Of a stretch of 46,371 nucleotides of DNA, positions 7,966 through 15,604 are shown piece after piece (the first letter of the stretch is position 1; the number at the start of each line of letters is the position of its first letter). This DNA is from an uncultured Bacteroidales bacterium (GTDB taxonomy: Bacteria; Bacteroidota; Bacteroidia; Bacteroidales; P3): positions 1-46,371 of the forward strand of contig CAMHDJ010000019.1 of the NCBI GenBank assembly GCA_946183915.1, written 5' to 3'. The translations under genes were made by a program, and so were the position numbers. The notes beneath the pieces were generated by a model. The model worked only from the letters and a program-made list of their open reading frames with translations. It was not told the DNA's origin and made no database searches.

Positions 7966-10681
7966 CAAAGAAGATGAGCTTGGCGCGCTGCTTGTCGAAC
8001 TCGTACTCGCCAAACTGGCGCAGACCCGTCCGGTTGATGATGAACTTGTAGTCGATACCCTTCATCACCACCACCTCGACGTTCTGCTGGCGCTGTTCGC
8101 CGATCTGCATCTCCTTGAAGACCAACGTGGCGCGGTCCACGATATTGCCCTCGGGGTCGAAGCTCTCGTCGCGCATCGGGAAGTCCTCCTTGGTGATGCG
8201 CTGCTGGTAGAGCAGGTTCATAGCCTCCTCCCAGGCGATGGCGATGGGCTCCTGGTAGCGTTCGTCGATGAGCATGGGCATCTGCTGGGCGCTGTTGATG
8301 ATGCAGGTGATCTCGCCACGGGTGGAGTTGACCATGGTTACCGGGATGGTGCTCTCGTCGTGCACGATGGTGGGCTGCTGCACGCGGTCCAGGTCCTCCA
8401 TCTCGTTGTCGACCAGATCCACCACCTTGCCCTCGGCCGGGGCCGGCTTGGCGATGTTCTCGATCTCGCGGCGCGACACGTAGTCGTCCCTGAGCACCAG
8501 GAACTCGATGCGCCGGTTGAGCGAGTGGGCCGCCTGCTGGCGGTCGCCGCTGAGGGTGGCAATGTAGTCGCACTCCATGACGGTGCCCTTCTGGAAGATG
8601 AAGCTCTGGTTGTTGTAGTTGACCACCACGTCTTCGTCGAGCACGCGCGGCACTCGGTCGGCGTAGCCCTTGGCCACGAGGCGCTCACGCTCGATGCCGC
8701 GGTTGACCAGGTAGTCCACCACCGTCTGCGCGCGGCGCTGAGAGAGGGTGTCGTTGGTCAGGCCCACATAGGGCTGGCAGTCGGTATGCGCCCGGATCTC
8801 CACCACCAGACTGGGGTTGTTCTCCATGATGATCAGCAGGTCCATCAGCGAGTCCATGAACTCGCCCTTCAGTTCGGTGCGGGCCAGGTCGAAGCGGATC
8901 TCGGGCAGCACCACCGGCGTGCGCGGCACGGGGTCCATGCGGAAGTCGTGCTTGATGTACTTGTTGGTGGTGTAGCCCTTGGTGCTCTCCGAGCCCTCGA
9001 TGCTGTAGTAGTTCTTCTTCGAGAGGTAGAGCTTGTAGACCACGTCGCGACGCACCACCGTGCTGTCGAACTTGTAGTGGCCCCGCTTGTCGGTGCGCAC
9101 CTCCTTCTCGGTGCCGTCCGAACCCACCAGCTTCACACGCACGTCCTGCATCAGCTGCATCGACTTCTCGTCGCGCACCGTGCCCTCGATCGAGTAGTTG
9201 AGGCCCGGCAGCTCGAAGTAGTAGAGGTCGTCGTTGATCGGGGCCGTCTTGCCCTTGTTCTGGTTGGCGATGTGGCGGTTGTGCGGGTCGGCAAAGGGGC
9301 GGTTGGACGAGAAGTAGCCCCGCTCCAGCAGGTTGGCACCCGCGGCCACCTCGGGGTAGAAGACGATCGACATCTCGTCGTACGACGAGTTGATGGGCAC
9401 ACCCATGTTCTCCGGGAAGGCAAACTTGCCGTTGCTCTGCAGGCGAGCCACGAAGAGGTCCTGGCCGCCGACGCCGGGATGACCGTCGGACGAGAAGTAG
9501 AGCAGCGAGTCGGTCCGCAGCAGCGGCATCACCTCGCGGCCCGGCGTGTTGATGATCGAGCTCAGGTTGACCGGCCGCCCGAAGTCGTCGGCCGTGCTCT
9601 TGCGCGTGGCTTTCCAGATGTCGTACTCGCCGAAGCCGCCCGGCATGTCGGACGTGAAGTAGAGCGTCAGCCCGTCGCTGCTCACCGCCGGGTAGAGGTA
9701 GTTGTAGGCCGTGTCGCCCAGCACCAGCATCACCGGATCGCTCCACTCGCCGGCCGGCGTCTCCTTGGCGGCCTCCTCCTTGGCGCCCTTCTTGCCCTTG
9801 GCAGCCTGGGGCTGCGCCTTCTTGGTCGGGGTCTTCTTTTTCTTCTTGCCGTCGGTCTGCTCCACCGCCCGCGAAGCCACATAGATGCGGCAGCCCAGCG
9901 TCTCCTTCTCGCGCACGTCGCAGCGGGTGAAGTAGATCGTGTTGCCGTCGGGCGAGAAGCAGGGCTCACCCTCGTTGACCATCGTGTTCACCTTGCCCGT
10001 CTTGTCGAACGGCTCCGGCGTGCTCGACCAGCGGCCGTTGCGGTCCTGGAACACCAGGTAGAGGTCCGAGAAAGCCTGGTTGGTCCACGGGTCGGCACCC
10101 AGCCCCTCGCCCTCCGCAAAGCGCGACGTGGTGAAGATCAGCTTCGTCGTGTCGTTGCCCACGAAGCGCGGCGCCCAGTCGTTGTAGTCGCTGCTCCACT
10201 CCTCCATCTTCTCCACCACGTGCCGCGTGCGGTTCAGCGACAGCTGGTTGGCGTAGATGAGCGACTTCTTGCGCTTGGCGGCGTAGGTGTCCGACGGCTC
10301 CATCTCCAGGTACTTCGTGTAGAACTCCTCGGCCTCGTCGAACTTCTCCTCGAAGCGGCACATCTCGGCCAGGTTGAAGTACAGCTTGCGCTCCGTGTTG
10401 GCATAGCCGTCGCCCGCCAGGCGCTTGTAGATGCGCTCCGCCCGCGGATAGTCGTACATCAGGCGGTAGCACTCGGCCATCTGGAAGTACAGGCGGCTCT
10501 TCTCCGCCCGGTTGTCCTTCACCTTCTCGTACGCCTTCGTGTACTGGTCCAGAGCCTCCACAAAGCGGTTCTGGTCGAACAGGTCGTCAGCCTTCTGGGC
10601 AATGCTCCTCTGCGCCTGCGCACCCATGCTCACCGTCAGGGCCGCCACCAGCATCAGAAGACCTTTTTTCACATTTTTCAT
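7958..10681 (-). CDS. PorE-like periplasmic protein: TPR, PD40 propeller, CarboxypepD_reg and OmpA domains
   Basis: 907 residues from the ATG at 10679-10681; the frame can be extended to an upstream TTG, but the ATG has the better signal peptide. Order seen: signal peptide (1-24, ending GAQAQ); TPR-like helices (about 25-150); PD40/WD40-like blades (about 165-460; GEPCFSPDGNTIYFT, YPAVSSDGLTLYFTSDMPGG, LYFSSDGHPGVGGQDLF); a CarboxypepD_reg domain starting YSIEGTVRDEKSMQL; and an OmpA/Pal domain from about 590 with AHTDCQPYVGLTNDTLSQRR. This order is that of PorE of the type IX secretion machinery, which binds peptidoglycan. Two oddities: a Lys/Ala-rich insert (KKKKKTPTKKAQPQ) inside the propeller, and about 170 extra C-terminal residues I do not recognise. 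No lipobox is evident. It is first in the operon with miaA. Confidence 0.8.
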   Translation of the reverse strand: MKNVKKGLLMLVAALTVSMGAQAQRSIAQKADDLFDQNRFVEALDQYTKAYEKVKDNRAEKSRLYFQMAECYRLMYDYPRAERIYKRLAGDGYANTERKLYFNLAEMCRFEEKFDEAEEFYTKYLEMEPSDTYAAKRKKSLIYANQLSLNRTRHVVEKMEEWSSDYNDWAPRFVGNDTTKLIFTTSRFAEGEGLGADPWTNQAFSDLYLVFQDRNGRWSSTPEPFDKTGKVNTMVNEGEPCFSPDGNTIYFTRCDVREKETLGCRIYVASRAVEQTDGKKKKKTPTKKAQPQAAKGKKGAKEEAAKETPAGEWSDPVMLVLGDTAYNYLYPAVSSDGLTLYFTSDMPGGFGEYDIWKATRKSTADDFGRPVNLSSIINTPGREVMPLLRTDSLLYFSSDGHPGVGGQDLFVARLQSNGKFAFPENMGVPINSSYDEMSIVFYPEVAAGANLLERGYFSSNRPFADPHNRHIANQNKGKTAPINDDLYYFELPGLNYSIEGTVRDEKSMQLMQDVRVKLVGSDGTEKEVRTDKRGHYKFDSTVVRRDVVYKLYLSKKNYYSIEGSESTKGYTTNKYIKHDFRMDPVPRTPVVLPEIRFDLARTELKGEFMDSLMDLLIIMENNPSLVVEIRAHTDCQPYVGLTNDTLSQRRAQTVVDYLVNRGIERERLVAKGYADRVPRVLDEDVVVNYNNQSFIFQKGTVMECDYIATLSGDRQQAAHSLNRRIEFLVLRDDYVSRREIENIAKPAPAEGKVVDLVDNEMEDLDRVQQPTIVHDESTIPVTMVNSTRGEITCIINSAQQMPMLIDERYQEPIAIAWEEAMNLLYQQRITKEDFPMRDESFDPEGNIVDRATLVFKEMQIGEQRQQNVEVVVMKGIDYKFIINRTGLRQFGEYEFDKQRAKLIFFDE

Positions 10682-10775
10682 ATATATAATACTTTTGTTC
10701 AAAACAGTCTATACACATCGCAATCAACTCGTTGCACCCCCTCGGCGGGGGCTTTCAACGGGTCGGTTCAAAGCA

Positions 10776-10807
10776 CGAAATTACAACTTTTTTCCGAAAC
10801 GGCCAAA
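10776..10807 (-). promoter_or_regulatory. Promoter of the PorE-like gene and miaA
   Basis: On the minus strand TTTG (10807-10804), 20 bp, then TAATTTCG (10783-10776). The -7 differs from TAnnTTTG at one base. It predicts a leader of about 90 nt. Confidence 0.55.
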
Positions 10808-10904
10808 AATATTTTCACTTCCCCCGGCCAACAGAGCCACTTTCGGCGGCCCGTCGCGCCGGTCGAGGGCCGCCCCGTCGCCGTTCTCCTGCCCGCTCCG
10901 CGGG

Positions 10905-11246
10905 CGAGATCTTGTTGATCTTGTAGATCTGTCTGCCGACGCAACCACCTGTGCCGCAGGCGAGAATCCACAAGATCTACCAGATCTCTGCCCGAAGGGC
11001 AAGGAGGTTCGCCTGCTCGCTGCGCTCGCGAAATCTTGTAAATCTTGTAGATTTTTTCCGCCTGCGGCGGTTACGCGAAGCGCCTAATTTACAAGATTTA
11101 CTAGATTTCTGCCCGAAGGGCTAGGCTGTTCTCCTGCTCGCTTTGCTTGCGAGATCTTGTAGATCTTGTAGATTTTTTCCGCCTGCGGCGGTTACGCGAA
11201 GCGCCTAATTTACAAGATTTACTAGATTTCTGCCCGAAGGGCTAGG
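10905..11246. repeat. Three tandem ~121-bp hairpin-forming units
   Basis: The last two units are nearly identical: GATTTTTTCCGCCTGCGGCG starts at 11050 and at 11171, exactly 121 bp apart, and a diverged first copy lies at about 10927. Each unit has arms of the CTTGTAAATCTTGTAGATT / AATTTACAAGATTTACTAGA type that pair with each other. Between and beside them are small GC hairpins (CCGCCTGCGGCGG, GCGAAGCGC, GCCCGAAGGGC). No protein is encoded. The unit looks like a mobile palindromic repeat. Confidence 0.8.
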
Positions 11247-11269
11247 TGGTTTAGATTTGTAGACCCGCT

Positions 11270-11396
11270 TGCGCAGCTTCGAGTAATTCGCCCGAAATTG
11301 ACCTGCGTAGCTTCGAGTTCTTCGAGTAATTCGCCGTTAACAAAAAAGACCCGTGCGCTACCCACTGTCCACTACCCACTACCCACTAAATTAACT
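11270..11396. repeat. Short degenerate micro-repeats in the spacer
   Basis: AGCTTCGAGTAATTCGCC occurs twice (near 11276 and, with an inserted TTCGAGTTC, near 11311-11333). It is followed by a CCACTGTCCACTACCCACTA-type stretch with a 9-bp rhythm. The second type also appears inside the ribD coding sequence. Confidence 0.5.
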
Positions 11397-11414
11397 TAAT
11401 TTATGTCAAAAAAT

Positions 11415-11432
11415 TAGATCGTGCGCGATCTA
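11415..11432. repeat. Solitary copy of the GATCG-TGCR-CGATC palindrome
   Basis: TAGATCGTGCGCGATCTA is the boundary palindrome of the dispersed elements seen at 19006-19357, 34491-34809 and 38857-39186. Here only one copy is present. An 11-bp array follows 115 bp downstream, so this may be a partial element. Confidence 0.7.
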
Positions 11433-11546
11433 TTTTTCACATTTAAACCATTCTAAACGAGTCATCTAGCCTTCCGAAAGTGTGCCAACCATGCTGGAAA
11501 ACTCGCAAAACGCTGACAGGGCAAGGGTTTTGCCCTGGTTTTAAGA

Positions 11547-11591
11547 GAGTCATCAGGGAGTCATCAGGGAGTCATCAGGGAGAAGACTAGG
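11547..11591. repeat. 11-bp tandem array (GAGTCATCAGG, four units)
   Basis: Three exact units start at 11547, 11558 and 11569, and a degenerate fourth follows (GAGAAGACTAG). The surrounding 11433-11826 shows no convincing gene: the open frame at 11596-11862 is proline-rich and unlike a real protein. Confidence 0.8.
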
Positions 11592-11826
11592 AACCATGGG
11601 CATTTCGGAGGGGTGGACTCCCCCATCTCCTCCGGATGGATCATCCCCCCACCCCGGGGGCGGTGCCCGACGGGACACAGAAGACACCAAAAAGAAGGCA
11701 GGGGATCGGACTGTTGTTATGAGAAAAGTGAATGATATGTTTAGTCCGTCCCCCGCCAGGGCTGTTGTTGTCTCAAATGTTTTTGTCTACTCAAATTCGG
11801 ATAAGAAAGCAATGATTGCCACGGTT

Positions 11827-12315
11827 CTAATTACTTTCTTCATGTTTTTTTATGTTTTTTAGTTTTACGGATTCATTCAGATAATTCCACATTATTTCTA
11901 TCTGTCTTGACTCATCCTTTTCTCCCATCACAACAACTGTCTTTTTGTTAGGAAAGAAAACAACAATATTGTCTTGTTCGTCTTTACCCGTAAACCGATC
12001 TTCTTCTTCCAGTTCAATCGACATTATATATTGAACGAACTCTTCGCTTTTTCCCATGGCGCGCAGCAGGTCGGCGAAGGCGGCGGAGTCCTCGGCCTCG
12101 AGGAGGGTCATGTCGAGCCGCAGGGTGTCGTTGATGGGCATCTGGCGTATGAAGGCGGCGCGGACGCCCGGCTGGTGGCGGTACTGGCGGTAGACCTCGC
12201 TGGTTTCGGCCAGCGGCACCGTGTGCCGCCAGTAGATCACGGCAGAGGTGATCGCCGACAGCAGTAGGCCGATCAGCATGACTACGATCCAGTAGAGCCA
12301 ACGCCGCCGTCTCAT
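11827..12315 (-). CDS. Membrane-anchored hypothetical protein of the sigma operon
   Basis: 162 residues. A basic N-terminus (MRRRRW) leads into one membrane helix (YWIVVMLIGLLLSAITSAVI, residues 8-27). The rest is soluble, acidic and mixed alpha/beta, and would lie in the periplasm. It contains an LRLDMTLLEAEDSAAFADLL segment and ends KKHEESN. No family was recognised. Its ATG overlaps the stop of the 98-residue gene (ATGA), so it is the third gene of an ECF sigma operon, and a role in sensing or sigma control is plausible but unproven. GC falls in its 3' third. Confidence 0.65.
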   Translation of the reverse strand: MRRRRWLYWIVVMLIGLLLSAITSAVIYWRHTVPLAETSEVYRQYRHQPGVRAAFIRQMPINDTLRLDMTLLEAEDSAAFADLLRAMGKSEEFVQYIMSIELEEEDRFTGKDEQDNIVVFFPNKKTVVVMGEKDESRQIEIMWNYLNESVKLKNIKKHEESN

Positions 12316-12608
12316 AGCGCAAGGACGATTTGGTGTGAGACGGCCGCCACGCTGGCGTAGGCGGCAGGCGAGGGCAGGCGCATGTCGAGCGTCAAGGACT
12401 GGGCGGTGGCGCAGCCGGTGGGGATCACCATGGCGGCCACCAGGACGGCGGCCAGGGCGTGGCGACGGATCGCGGCCCGCCGTTCGCGGCGCCAGGGGAT
12501 GTAGCCGCTCGCAATGTCGGCCTGCAGGCGCCGCTCGGCGCCGCCGGCCTCAAACCGCCAGAGCAGCTCGTCGAAGGAATCAGGGGTGTTGTCAGTGTTA
12601 TTCTGCAT
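12312..12608 (-). CDS. Small single-pass membrane protein, candidate anti-sigma factor
   Basis: 98 residues. The first 45 are hydrophilic and would be cytoplasmic (FDELLWRFEAGGAERRLQAD). Next come a basic patch (RRERRAAIRRH) and one membrane helix (ALAAVLVAAMVIPTGC), then a short periplasmic tail. This cytoplasm-helix-periplasm layout right after an ECF sigma gene is what a minimal anti-sigma factor would look like, but no anti-sigma motif is evident, so that is inference from context. It overlaps the sigma gene by 11 bp and the next gene by ATGA. Confidence 0.65.
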   Translation of the reverse strand: MQNNTDNTPDSFDELLWRFEAGGAERRLQADIASGYIPWRRERRAAIRRHALAAVLVAAMVIPTGCATAQSLTLDMRLPSPAAYASVAAVSHQIVLAL

Positions 12609-13098
12609 AGTATTTCTGGTATATCGTTTTCAGTTTCTTCACCAGGCGGCTGTAGCGGTGGTGTATGGCGTCGACGGTCATCCCGCGGCGCTGGGCCTGC
12701 TCGGCGGGGGTGTAGCCCTCGAAGCGCTCCCGGAGGAAGGTGCGGTCGTCCTCGCCGAGGTGCTGCAGCAGGGCGTCGAGCAGCTCGCTGTCGTAGTCGA
12801 CGTCGGGAGGGAGGGGCCGGCACTCGAGGTTGGCGTAGACCAGCACCTCGCGGTGGGCGGCGAGGTGGTCGGCGAGGGCGTGCCGCATGACGACCTGGAG
12901 CCAGCGGTTGCGCTGGCGCGGACTGCTGTCGGCCCGCAGGGTGCGCATACCCTTCCAGATGTTCTGCATGACGCGGTCGAGCAGCAGCTCGCAGTCCACC
13001 ACGTCGCGCCCATGCTTCCAGCAGTAGCGGAGTATCTGCGGGCGGTGGGTCTGCAGGAGCTCGGTGTAGCATTTCAGCGGGTTGTCGTCGGTCGTCAT
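12598..13098 (-). CDS. ECF-type RNA polymerase sigma factor
   Basis: 166 residues from the ATG at 13096-13098. A TTG-initiated extension is possible but has no advantage. Region 2 spans about residues 15-85 (ILRYCWKHGRDVVDCELLLD, then VMQNIWKG and RNRWLQVVMRHALADHLA). Region 4 is at about 115-160, with FLRERFEGYTPAEQAQRRGM and a helix-turn-helix ending VDAIHHRYSRLVKKLKTIY. It heads a three-gene overlapping operon with two small membrane proteins, the arrangement of a sigma factor controlled by a membrane partner. The signal and targets cannot be told from sequence. Confidence 0.8.
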   Translation of the reverse strand: MTTDDNPLKCYTELLQTHRPQILRYCWKHGRDVVDCELLLDRVMQNIWKGMRTLRADSSPRQRNRWLQVVMRHALADHLAAHREVLVYANLECRPLPPDVDYDSELLDALLQHLGEDDRTFLRERFEGYTPAEQAQRRGMTVDAIHHRYSRLVKKLKTIYQKYYAE

Positions 13099-13203
13099 AG
13101 GGGCGCATTTGTCCTTTTTCGCCCCTATTAGACGGCTTTTCGGGTCAAAAAATGACAAGGGGGGTGAAATATTTTTTTCGGCAGGGGGTACAACCGCTGG
13201 TTA

Positions 13204-13806
13204 TCAGACGGTTGTGATTTCGACCGTGCGCAGGTCGGCCACGGCGTCGTAGAAGCGGACGCTCTCCGACTGGCGGATGCTGACCTCGAGCGAGCAGCGC
13301 AGGTCGTACTGCGGGTTGAGGGGCTTGAGGTCGTAGTCCTTGAGCAGCCGCATGACGTCGTTCATGGCCTCGTAGGCGAAGGCGAGGCGGTAGCGCACGT
13401 CGATGGTGCGCTCGACGATGGTGGCGTGGGCGATGGCGTCGCGCGCGGCGGTCTTGTAGGCGTTGGCCAGGCCGCTGGCGCCAAGCAGGATGCCGCCGAA
13501 GTAGCGCACCACGACGATGAGGGTGTCGGTGAGGTCGGCCGAGAGGAGCTGGCCGTGGATGGGGCGGCCGCCGGTGCCGCTGGGCTCGCCGTCGTCGTTG
13601 GCGCGGAAGGCGTCCTTGCGCGGCCCGAGGATGTAGGCGTAGCAGTGGTGGCGCGCGTCGAAGTAGTCCTTGCGCAGCCGCTCGAGGTGCGCCTTCACCT
13701 CGTCGAGGGTGCGCACGGGGTAGGCGAAGGCCAGGAACTTGCTTCCCTTCTCCTTGTAGAGGCCCTCCGAGGGGGCGGCCAGGGTGCGGTAGGTGTCGTC
13801 GAACAT
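13204..13806 (-). CDS. IMPACT/YigZ family protein
   Basis: 200 residues, the normal size of YigZ-type proteins. Signature segments are KGSKFLAFAYPV near residue 20, FDARHHCYAYILG near 49, and NDDGEPSGTGGRPI with VVRYFGGILLGASGLANAYK in the N-terminal domain. The second, ferredoxin-like domain follows from about 130. The family is related to the eukaryotic IMPACT translation regulator; its bacterial role is unsettled. It follows ribD with a one-base overlap of stop and start (TAATG). Confidence 0.9.
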   Translation of the reverse strand: MFDDTYRTLAAPSEGLYKEKGSKFLAFAYPVRTLDEVKAHLERLRKDYFDARHHCYAYILGPRKDAFRANDDGEPSGTGGRPIHGQLLSADLTDTLIVVVRYFGGILLGASGLANAYKTAARDAIAHATIVERTIDVRYRLAFAYEAMNDVMRLLKDYDLKPLNPQYDLRCSLEVSIRQSESVRFYDAVADLRTVEITTV

Positions 13807-14816
13807 TAGTCTATCAGGATTAGTCGGTTGGGGTCAATGGGCGGCACAGCGGGTGCCTTCAGGCCGCCGCCGAGGCGCTGCGGGCTGCGCAGGATGCGCA
13901 CCTCGTCGTAGAGGCCGCTGGCGATGAAGGCGTCCAATACCTGGCGCCCCCCCTCAACGATGACGCTCTGCAGCTTGCGCTCGTAGAGTTCGTGGAGTGC
14001 CTCCTCGACGGTCTGCGTATGCAGGTGCAACCAATGGGCAGGGACGTCAGTCAGGCGTTGCCGCCTGTCGAGGACCACGGGCTGCGGCTGGGGGCCGAGG
14101 TAGTGGCGCGCCGTGAGCGAAGGGTGGTCCCGCAGGTAGGTCTCCGAGCCCACCAGGATGGCGGCCTCCTCGGTACGCCACCGGTGGTTCAGGCGGTTCT
14201 GCGCCTGTGTGCTGAGCCAGGATCTTCCCTCTTTCCTCTTTCCTCTTTCCACTTGGCTTGGTGCCATGTAGCCGTCGGCGCTCTCGGCCCACTTCAGGAT
14301 GACGTAGGGGCGCCGTTGCTCCATGAAGGTGAAGAAGCGTCGGTTCAACTCGCGGCCCTCGGCCTCCAACACGTGCCGTGTCACTTCTATACCGGCGGCC
14401 TCCAGCTTGCGGAAGCCGTTGCCACTGACAAGGGGGTTGGGGTCGTCGTTGCAGCAGACCACCCGCTTGATGCCCTTCTCGACGATGAGGTCGGCGCAGG
14501 GGGGCGTCTTGCCGTAGTGCGAGCAGGGCTCGAGGTTGACGTAGAGAGTGGAATTGCTGAAATCGCCTCCGCGGAGCAGCGCGTTACGCTCGGCGTGGTT
14601 GTGGCCATACTCCTGGTGGTAGCCTTCGCTCTCCACTCTCCACTTTCCACTTTCCACTTCACTCACTACCACACACTGTTGTGCGGATTTGCTCCCTTCG
14701 GTCGCAGACACTACCACACACCCCACCAGCGGATTGGGTCTCACGCGCCCCAGCCCGTTGGCGGCCAGCTGCAGACACCGCCGCATATACATAATATCTA
14801 TCTCTTCCTGCGTCAT
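13806..14816 (-). CDS. ribD: Bifunctional riboflavin biosynthesis protein RibD (deaminase/reductase)
   Basis: 336 residues from the ATG at 14814-14816, chosen because a promoter lies just upstream and the family starts with this helix. Riboflavin pathway: deaminates and then reduces the GTP cyclohydrolase II product. The deaminase domain has RVRPNPLVGCVVV, the zinc ligands HAERNAL (about 74-80) and PCSHYGKTPPCADLI. The reductase domain starts near PYVILKWAESADGY. Oddity: between VGCVVV (31-36) and EGYHQEYG there are about 27 extra residues (SATEGSKSAQQCVVV, SEVESGKWRVES) encoded by low-complexity DNA with a 12-bp direct repeat (14665-14676 and 14710-14721) plus TCCACTTTCCACTT microrepeats. 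The reductase domain also carries a TTTCCTC heptamer repeat (about 14229-14252). Confidence 0.93.
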   Translation of the reverse strand: MTQEEIDIMYMRRCLQLAANGLGRVRPNPLVGCVVVSATEGSKSAQQCVVVSEVESGKWRVESEGYHQEYGHNHAERNALLRGGDFSNSTLYVNLEPCSHYGKTPPCADLIVEKGIKRVVCCNDDPNPLVSGNGFRKLEAAGIEVTRHVLEAEGRELNRRFFTFMEQRRPYVILKWAESADGYMAPSQVERGKRKEGRSWLSTQAQNRLNHRWRTEEAAILVGSETYLRDHPSLTARHYLGPQPQPVVLDRRQRLTDVPAHWLHLHTQTVEEALHELYERKLQSVIVEGGRQVLDAFIASGLYDEVRILRSPQRLGGGLKAPAVPPIDPNRLILID

Positions 14817-14825
14817 AATCGGCTG

Positions 14826-14856
14826 CAAAGATACGACAAAACAGCCATACGGCAAA
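14826..14856 (-). promoter_or_regulatory. Promoter of ribD
   Basis: On the minus strand TTTG (14856-14853), 19 bp, TATCTTTG (14833-14826). This is an exact consensus match, ending 10 bp before the ribD ATG. It lies back to back with the plus-strand promoter at 14864-14894. Confidence 0.8.
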
Positions 14857-14863
14857 AAATAAT

Positions 14864-14894
14864 TTTGCCACGTCGCAGAAAGTGTGTATCTTTG
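14864..14894 (+). promoter_or_regulatory. Strong plus-strand promoter upstream of a structured RNA
   Basis: TTTG (14864-14867), exactly 19 bp, TATCTTTG (14887-14894). It predicts a start near 14901. No start codon with a reading frame follows for about 240 bp, so the first product is an untranslated RNA. Confidence 0.8.
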
Positions 14895-14900
14895 CACCGT

Positions 14901-15087
14901 CGTTTGCGAGAGTATGCATCTGGCAAGAAGAAGCTCAATTGCCTTACAAATTACCACCTTGAAGATGATTAGTTCTTCACCTTATCCCTTTACCATTGGG
15001 GCATTCGTATTTTATGGTACGGTGTCCGTTGGTAAAGGAAGGTTGTGGTAAACCTGTAAGGCAGACGGAATGAACCGTACCTTTTTT
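14901..15087 (+). ncRNA. Structured RNA with terminator: 6S-like RNA or attenuator leader
   Basis: About 185 nt between a consensus promoter and a terminator. Long-range pairings seen: TGCCTTACA (14940-14948) with TGTAAGGCA (15055-15063); TTACCAC (14951-14957) with GTGGTAA (15045-15051); CTTTACCA (14988-14995) with TGGTAAAG (15030-15037). Together they form a long rod with a large asymmetric internal loop (30 nt against 7 nt), the shape of 6S RNA. A competing hairpin, GGTACGGT (15016-15023) with ACCGTACC (15074-15081) plus TCCGT/ACGGA inside, is followed by TTTTTT (15082-15087) and reads as an intrinsic terminator. It is mutually exclusive with the rod. Either a 6S-type RNA or a leader controlling the lipoprotein at 15140. 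Confidence 0.55.
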
Positions 15088-15139
15088 CTTATTGACAATA
15101 AAAGGCAATAATGCGCAAAACCTTATAAATTACCACACA

Positions 15140-15514
15140 ATGAAAAAGCAAAGATTATTGATGCTAATGTTAGCATCGGCAGCGTTGTTTTTGACGAGCT
15201 GTACAAAGGAAACCACCTACACATTTGTAGACAATTTTGGAAGCTCTGGGTTTACAGAGTATAGCATTTTGCTCTGTGAATATGATGCTGCAGGCTCCAA
15301 AGTTTTTACAAATAAGTTGGATTGGCCTAATACCGGCCAATCGTATGTGTATACTGCCAATGAACACGCTGAAAAGATTAAGGTCAGAGTACAAGCCAAA
15401 ATGGGAAGTTCCTCGTTTAATCGATGGATTCAACAGGTGTATTATCTTGAAGAAGGAGGAAACATCAATATAACACTCGACGGCTCAACCATAGTTGGCA
15501 GTTCAGAACCTTAA
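15140..15514 (+). CDS. Small lipoprotein of unknown function
   Basis: 124 residues from the ATG at 15140; an in-frame TTG 48 bp upstream is less likely. A lipoprotein signal (KKQRLLMLMLASAALFLTSC) places a lipidated Cys near residue 20. The mature part is short, beta-rich and polar, with TYTFVDNFGSSGFTEYSILL and GGNINITLDGSTIV, and no recognised domain. GC is clearly lower than in the neighbours. I see no promoter of its own; it may depend on read-through from the RNA at 14901-15087. The stretch just before its ATG (CCTTATAAATTACCAC, 15121-15136) nearly duplicates 14942-14957. Confidence 0.7.
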   Translation: MKKQRLLMLMLASAALFLTSCTKETTYTFVDNFGSSGFTEYSILLCEYDAAGSKVFTNKLDWPNTGQSYVYTANEHAEKIKVRVQAKMGSSSFNRWIQQVYYLEEGGNINITLDGSTIVGSSEP

Positions 15515-15550
15515 TACTATAAGGTTTTAATACCTAATAAAATAGTAAGG

Positions 15551-15574
15551 CGGCTCCGCAGTAATGTGGAGCCG
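15551..15574. terminator. Bidirectional terminator between the lipoprotein gene and asnS
   Basis: CGGCTCC (15551-15557) pairs with GGAGCCG (15568-15574) over a 10-nt loop. On the plus strand TCATGTTTTGTTT follows; on the minus strand an A/T-rich tract follows. It serves two convergent units. Confidence 0.7.
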
Positions 15575-15604
15575 TCATGTTTTGTTTATATCGCGCAGAT
15601 ACGA

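Noticed and set aside
7820-10918. 1032-residue plus-strand open frame
   Set aside because: Antisense to the PorE-like gene, with His/Val/Leu-rich shadow composition and no domain; the minus strand carries clear motifs.
11596-11862. Small plus-strand gene in the repeat-rich spacer
   Set aside because: Pro/Gly-rich start, no ribosome site, no resemblance to a real protein, and it runs into the 3' end of an opposing gene.
14222-14256. Second true insertion in RibD
   Set aside because: The TTTCCTC heptamers are real, but the reductase domain has a variable loop of similar length here in homologues, so an insertion cannot be claimed.
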